A stretch of 64,000 bases of DNA, taken from Chlorops oryzae. Its lineage: Eukaryota > Arthropoda > Insecta > Diptera > Chloropidae. Where the stretch lies: contig CM035807.1 of the NCBI GenBank assembly GCA_020466095.1, positions 17,284,985 to 17,348,984 on the forward strand, written 5' to 3'. This document shows positions 62,106-64,000 of the stretch, one piece after another (position 1 is the stretch's first letter; the number at the start of each line of letters is the position of its first letter). The translations under genes were made by a program, and so were the position numbers. The notes under the pieces were generated by a model. It was not told where the DNA came from and searched no databases. It saw only the letters and a list, made by a program, of their open reading frames with translations.

Positions 62106-62689
62106 ATCTCTCTCATCTTCTCATCCTCTACTCCTTCTCTACCTCATTTCTACTCTCTCTTACTCTCTCTCTTCTCTCTCTATTCTCTCTCTCTCTCGAG
62201 TCTCTCTATCTCTCATCTCTCTTGACTCTCTCAGTCTTCCTCTCTCATCTCTCTCCTCTCTCTCACTCTCTCTCATTCTTCTCTCTCTCTTCACTCTCTC
62301 GCACTCTCTCACTCTCTCACTCTCTCTCATCTCATCTCTCTCTCTCTCACTCTCTTAACTCTCTCTCACTCTCTCTCACTCTCTCTCACTCTCTCTCACT
62401 CTCTCTACTCTCTTACTCTCTCTCACTCTCTCTCACTCTCTCTCACTCTTCTCACTCTCTTACTCTCTCTCACTCTATCTCACTCTCTCTCTCCTCTCTC
62501 TCACTCTCTCTCATCTCTCTCTCATCTCTCACTCTCTCTCACTCTCTCTCCATCTCTCTCTTCATCTCTCTCTCTCCTCTCTCGTCTCACTCTCCTCTCA
62601 GTCTCTCTCGTCTCTCTCAGTCTCTCTCAGTCCTCTCTTCACTCTCTCTCATCTCTCATCTCTCTCACTCATCTCTCTCTCTTCTCTCT

Positions 62690-62757
<68 letters not shown>
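62106..62757. repeat. Long TC-rich microsatellite (~650 bp)
   Basis: Almost pure TC/CT on the plus strand with interspersed A (TCTCACTCTC-type units), ending in an uninterrupted CT run at about 62718-62752. The 191-residue Ser/Leu frame at 62222-62797 is an artefact of this repeat. Confidence 0.95.
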
Positions 62758-63611
62758 TTTAGATACTATCAGTTCAATTCATGTTGTTGAAGCTTGACTG
62801 TATAATTATGTTATACCTTGGATGAGGAAATTGAAAATTATCTCTTCAGATGTTTTCACATTTTAAAATAATTGACTTAATAAAACCTTTGGGCATTAAA
62901 AGGAAAGAAATTCTGTTCCTGACCGAAACATTCAAGGGTCTAAATTGATTAAAGCAATCTTTTCTCACATTCAAAGAAATTTTTTTTCTTTTCTTGACTT
63001 CAATAAGTCCTTACCTTAGTTAGGTGAAGCGTATCTTCACAGTACACAATAACAAAACAGAAAATCCCAATCGGTCTATCAATTTTCATGTCTCTGTCAG
63101 TGGGTGGAAAAATGACAAGAAAAAAGGGCCCCCGCCGTGGTGTTCAGAATAGCTGCTTTATTGAAATTGCTTCACTGACCGTTACAATCCCAATCATAAA
63201 AAAACATAAAAAGGTCATTGAAAATAATAAATGAAAATTATACGATGAAGAGCTGTTTGTATTTTTTACCAAGAATTGGTCTTATTCGCGGTATTTACAA
63301 CTTAAGCCATTAGCCTACCTTGGGAAGTTATTTCAATTACCTACTTATTTTTTATAGCAAATTCCCCGTTCAAATTCAGCCCTTATGTCATTTCGATGAT
63401 GAAATATGTATGTTGACACAATTTTTATTATTACCTAGTAATTTTTAAAAATCCTTGAAATTTATAATATGTACCTTTGGCAAGAAAGAAAACTAGAGTC
63501 GGTCTTAACCGGCTGTCAGCACCCAAAACTATGCACGTAAATATAATATTTAGAAAATTTCCAGTTGCTCAAATTTCATTGTTTGCTCAAACTTCTACGT
63601 GAAACTTTAAG
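62758..63611. other. Unassigned DNA
   Basis: No gene, RNA or bounded repeat recognised. Confidence 0.4.
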
Positions 63612-63849
63612 CAGGACTCGGGTTTTGTTGGCTTTTATGTATTTAAAGCATAGTTTTTGGGGCAAAAATTTTTTTATCAACATTTTTCGAATGAGTTTAG
63701 TGAAATTGAACTTCAAACCGCTTTTTTAACTTTAAAAAAAATCATATTGAAGTTAAAAATCGATTTGAATTTTAACTTTTTCTGAGTTGAACAAATCTTT
63801 TACTCCATAAAGTATGCTTAAATTATAAAATCAACAAAATCGAGCCCTG
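63612..63849. mobile_element. hAT-like MITE, family 1, copy 3 (238 bp)
   Basis: Left end CAGGACTCGGGTTTTGTTG and right end the reverse complement of CAGGGCTCGATTTTGTTGA, with paired AAAGCATA arms and the shared internal TTGAAGTTAAAAATCGATTT. Target duplication not convincing. Confidence 0.7.
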
Positions 63850-64000
63850 CCTATATGTATATATACATATGTCCATTTAAGTACATTTTGATCAATACTC
63901 GGAGAATTGTTAGGACATTCTTAAATCCATAATTAGATTGATGGTAAAGGCTCAAAATTTTTAAAATTTTCCCCTTCGAAAAGGGAAACAACGATTAATC

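Noticed and set aside
62222..62797. 191-residue plus-strand frame
   Set aside because: Ser/Leu-only translation of the TC-rich microsatellite.

Overview
This window is eukaryotic nuclear DNA, almost certainly from a fly (Diptera). The background is AT-rich with many homopolymer runs. Genes are sparse and split by GT-AG introns with GTAAGT donors, and most recognisable structure comes from small transposons. The transposon mix (mariner, hAT-like, pogo-like and piggyBac-like MITEs, tRNA-derived SINEs) fits a large, repeat-rich higher-fly genome; a tephritid fruit fly is my best guess, but that is inference.

Only one host gene can be supported. It is a plus-strand short-chain dehydrogenase/reductase of the retinol-dehydrogenase-like (SDR7C) type, with exons at 29411-29508, 34854-35485 and 36008-36071. 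The three exons join in one frame with correct splice phases and encode an N-terminal membrane segment, a TGGNSGIG cofactor loop, an NNAG motif and a PG motif after the Rossmann core. The expected C-terminal exons are not visible downstream, so intron 3 probably runs beyond the window or the gene is broken. The two positions that normally carry the catalytic Ser and Tyr read Ala and Phe, so the product may be a pseudoenzyme.

Layout: 1-3.7 kb holds an inverted pair of related TA-flanked MITEs. 3.7-9.9 kb is mostly unassigned, with one hAT-like and one piggyBac-like MITE and a weak exon-like ORF. 9.9-15.1 kb is a nested block: a 1.7 kb terminal-inverted-repeat element with recurring GTAGCGTGCGAC motifs, two inverted copies of an unclassified dispersed repeat, and a small MITE inside one of them. 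15.7-16.2 kb is an 11-bp minisatellite. 18-24 kb has hAT-like MITEs, SINEs, an 892-bp TIR element containing a tRNA-like unit between 64-bp direct repeats, and a pogo-like MITE. 25.8-27.6 kb has a duplicated block around a ~100-bp tandem array. 29.4-36.1 kb is the SDR gene, whose first intron carries a decayed mariner. 36-50 kb is long intron or intergenic DNA with few repeats. 49.9-51.2 kb is a mariner with intact ends and an open transposase frame. 53-61 kb has pogo-like MITEs, a second ~100-bp array interrupted by one of them, a hAT-like MITE and a SINE with a TTAGG-type tail. 62.1-62.8 kb is a long TC-rich microsatellite.

Apart from the SDR gene and the mariner transposases, the listed open frames look like products of low-complexity or repeat DNA. 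No prokaryotic operon, CRISPR array, rRNA or functional tRNA gene was seen.
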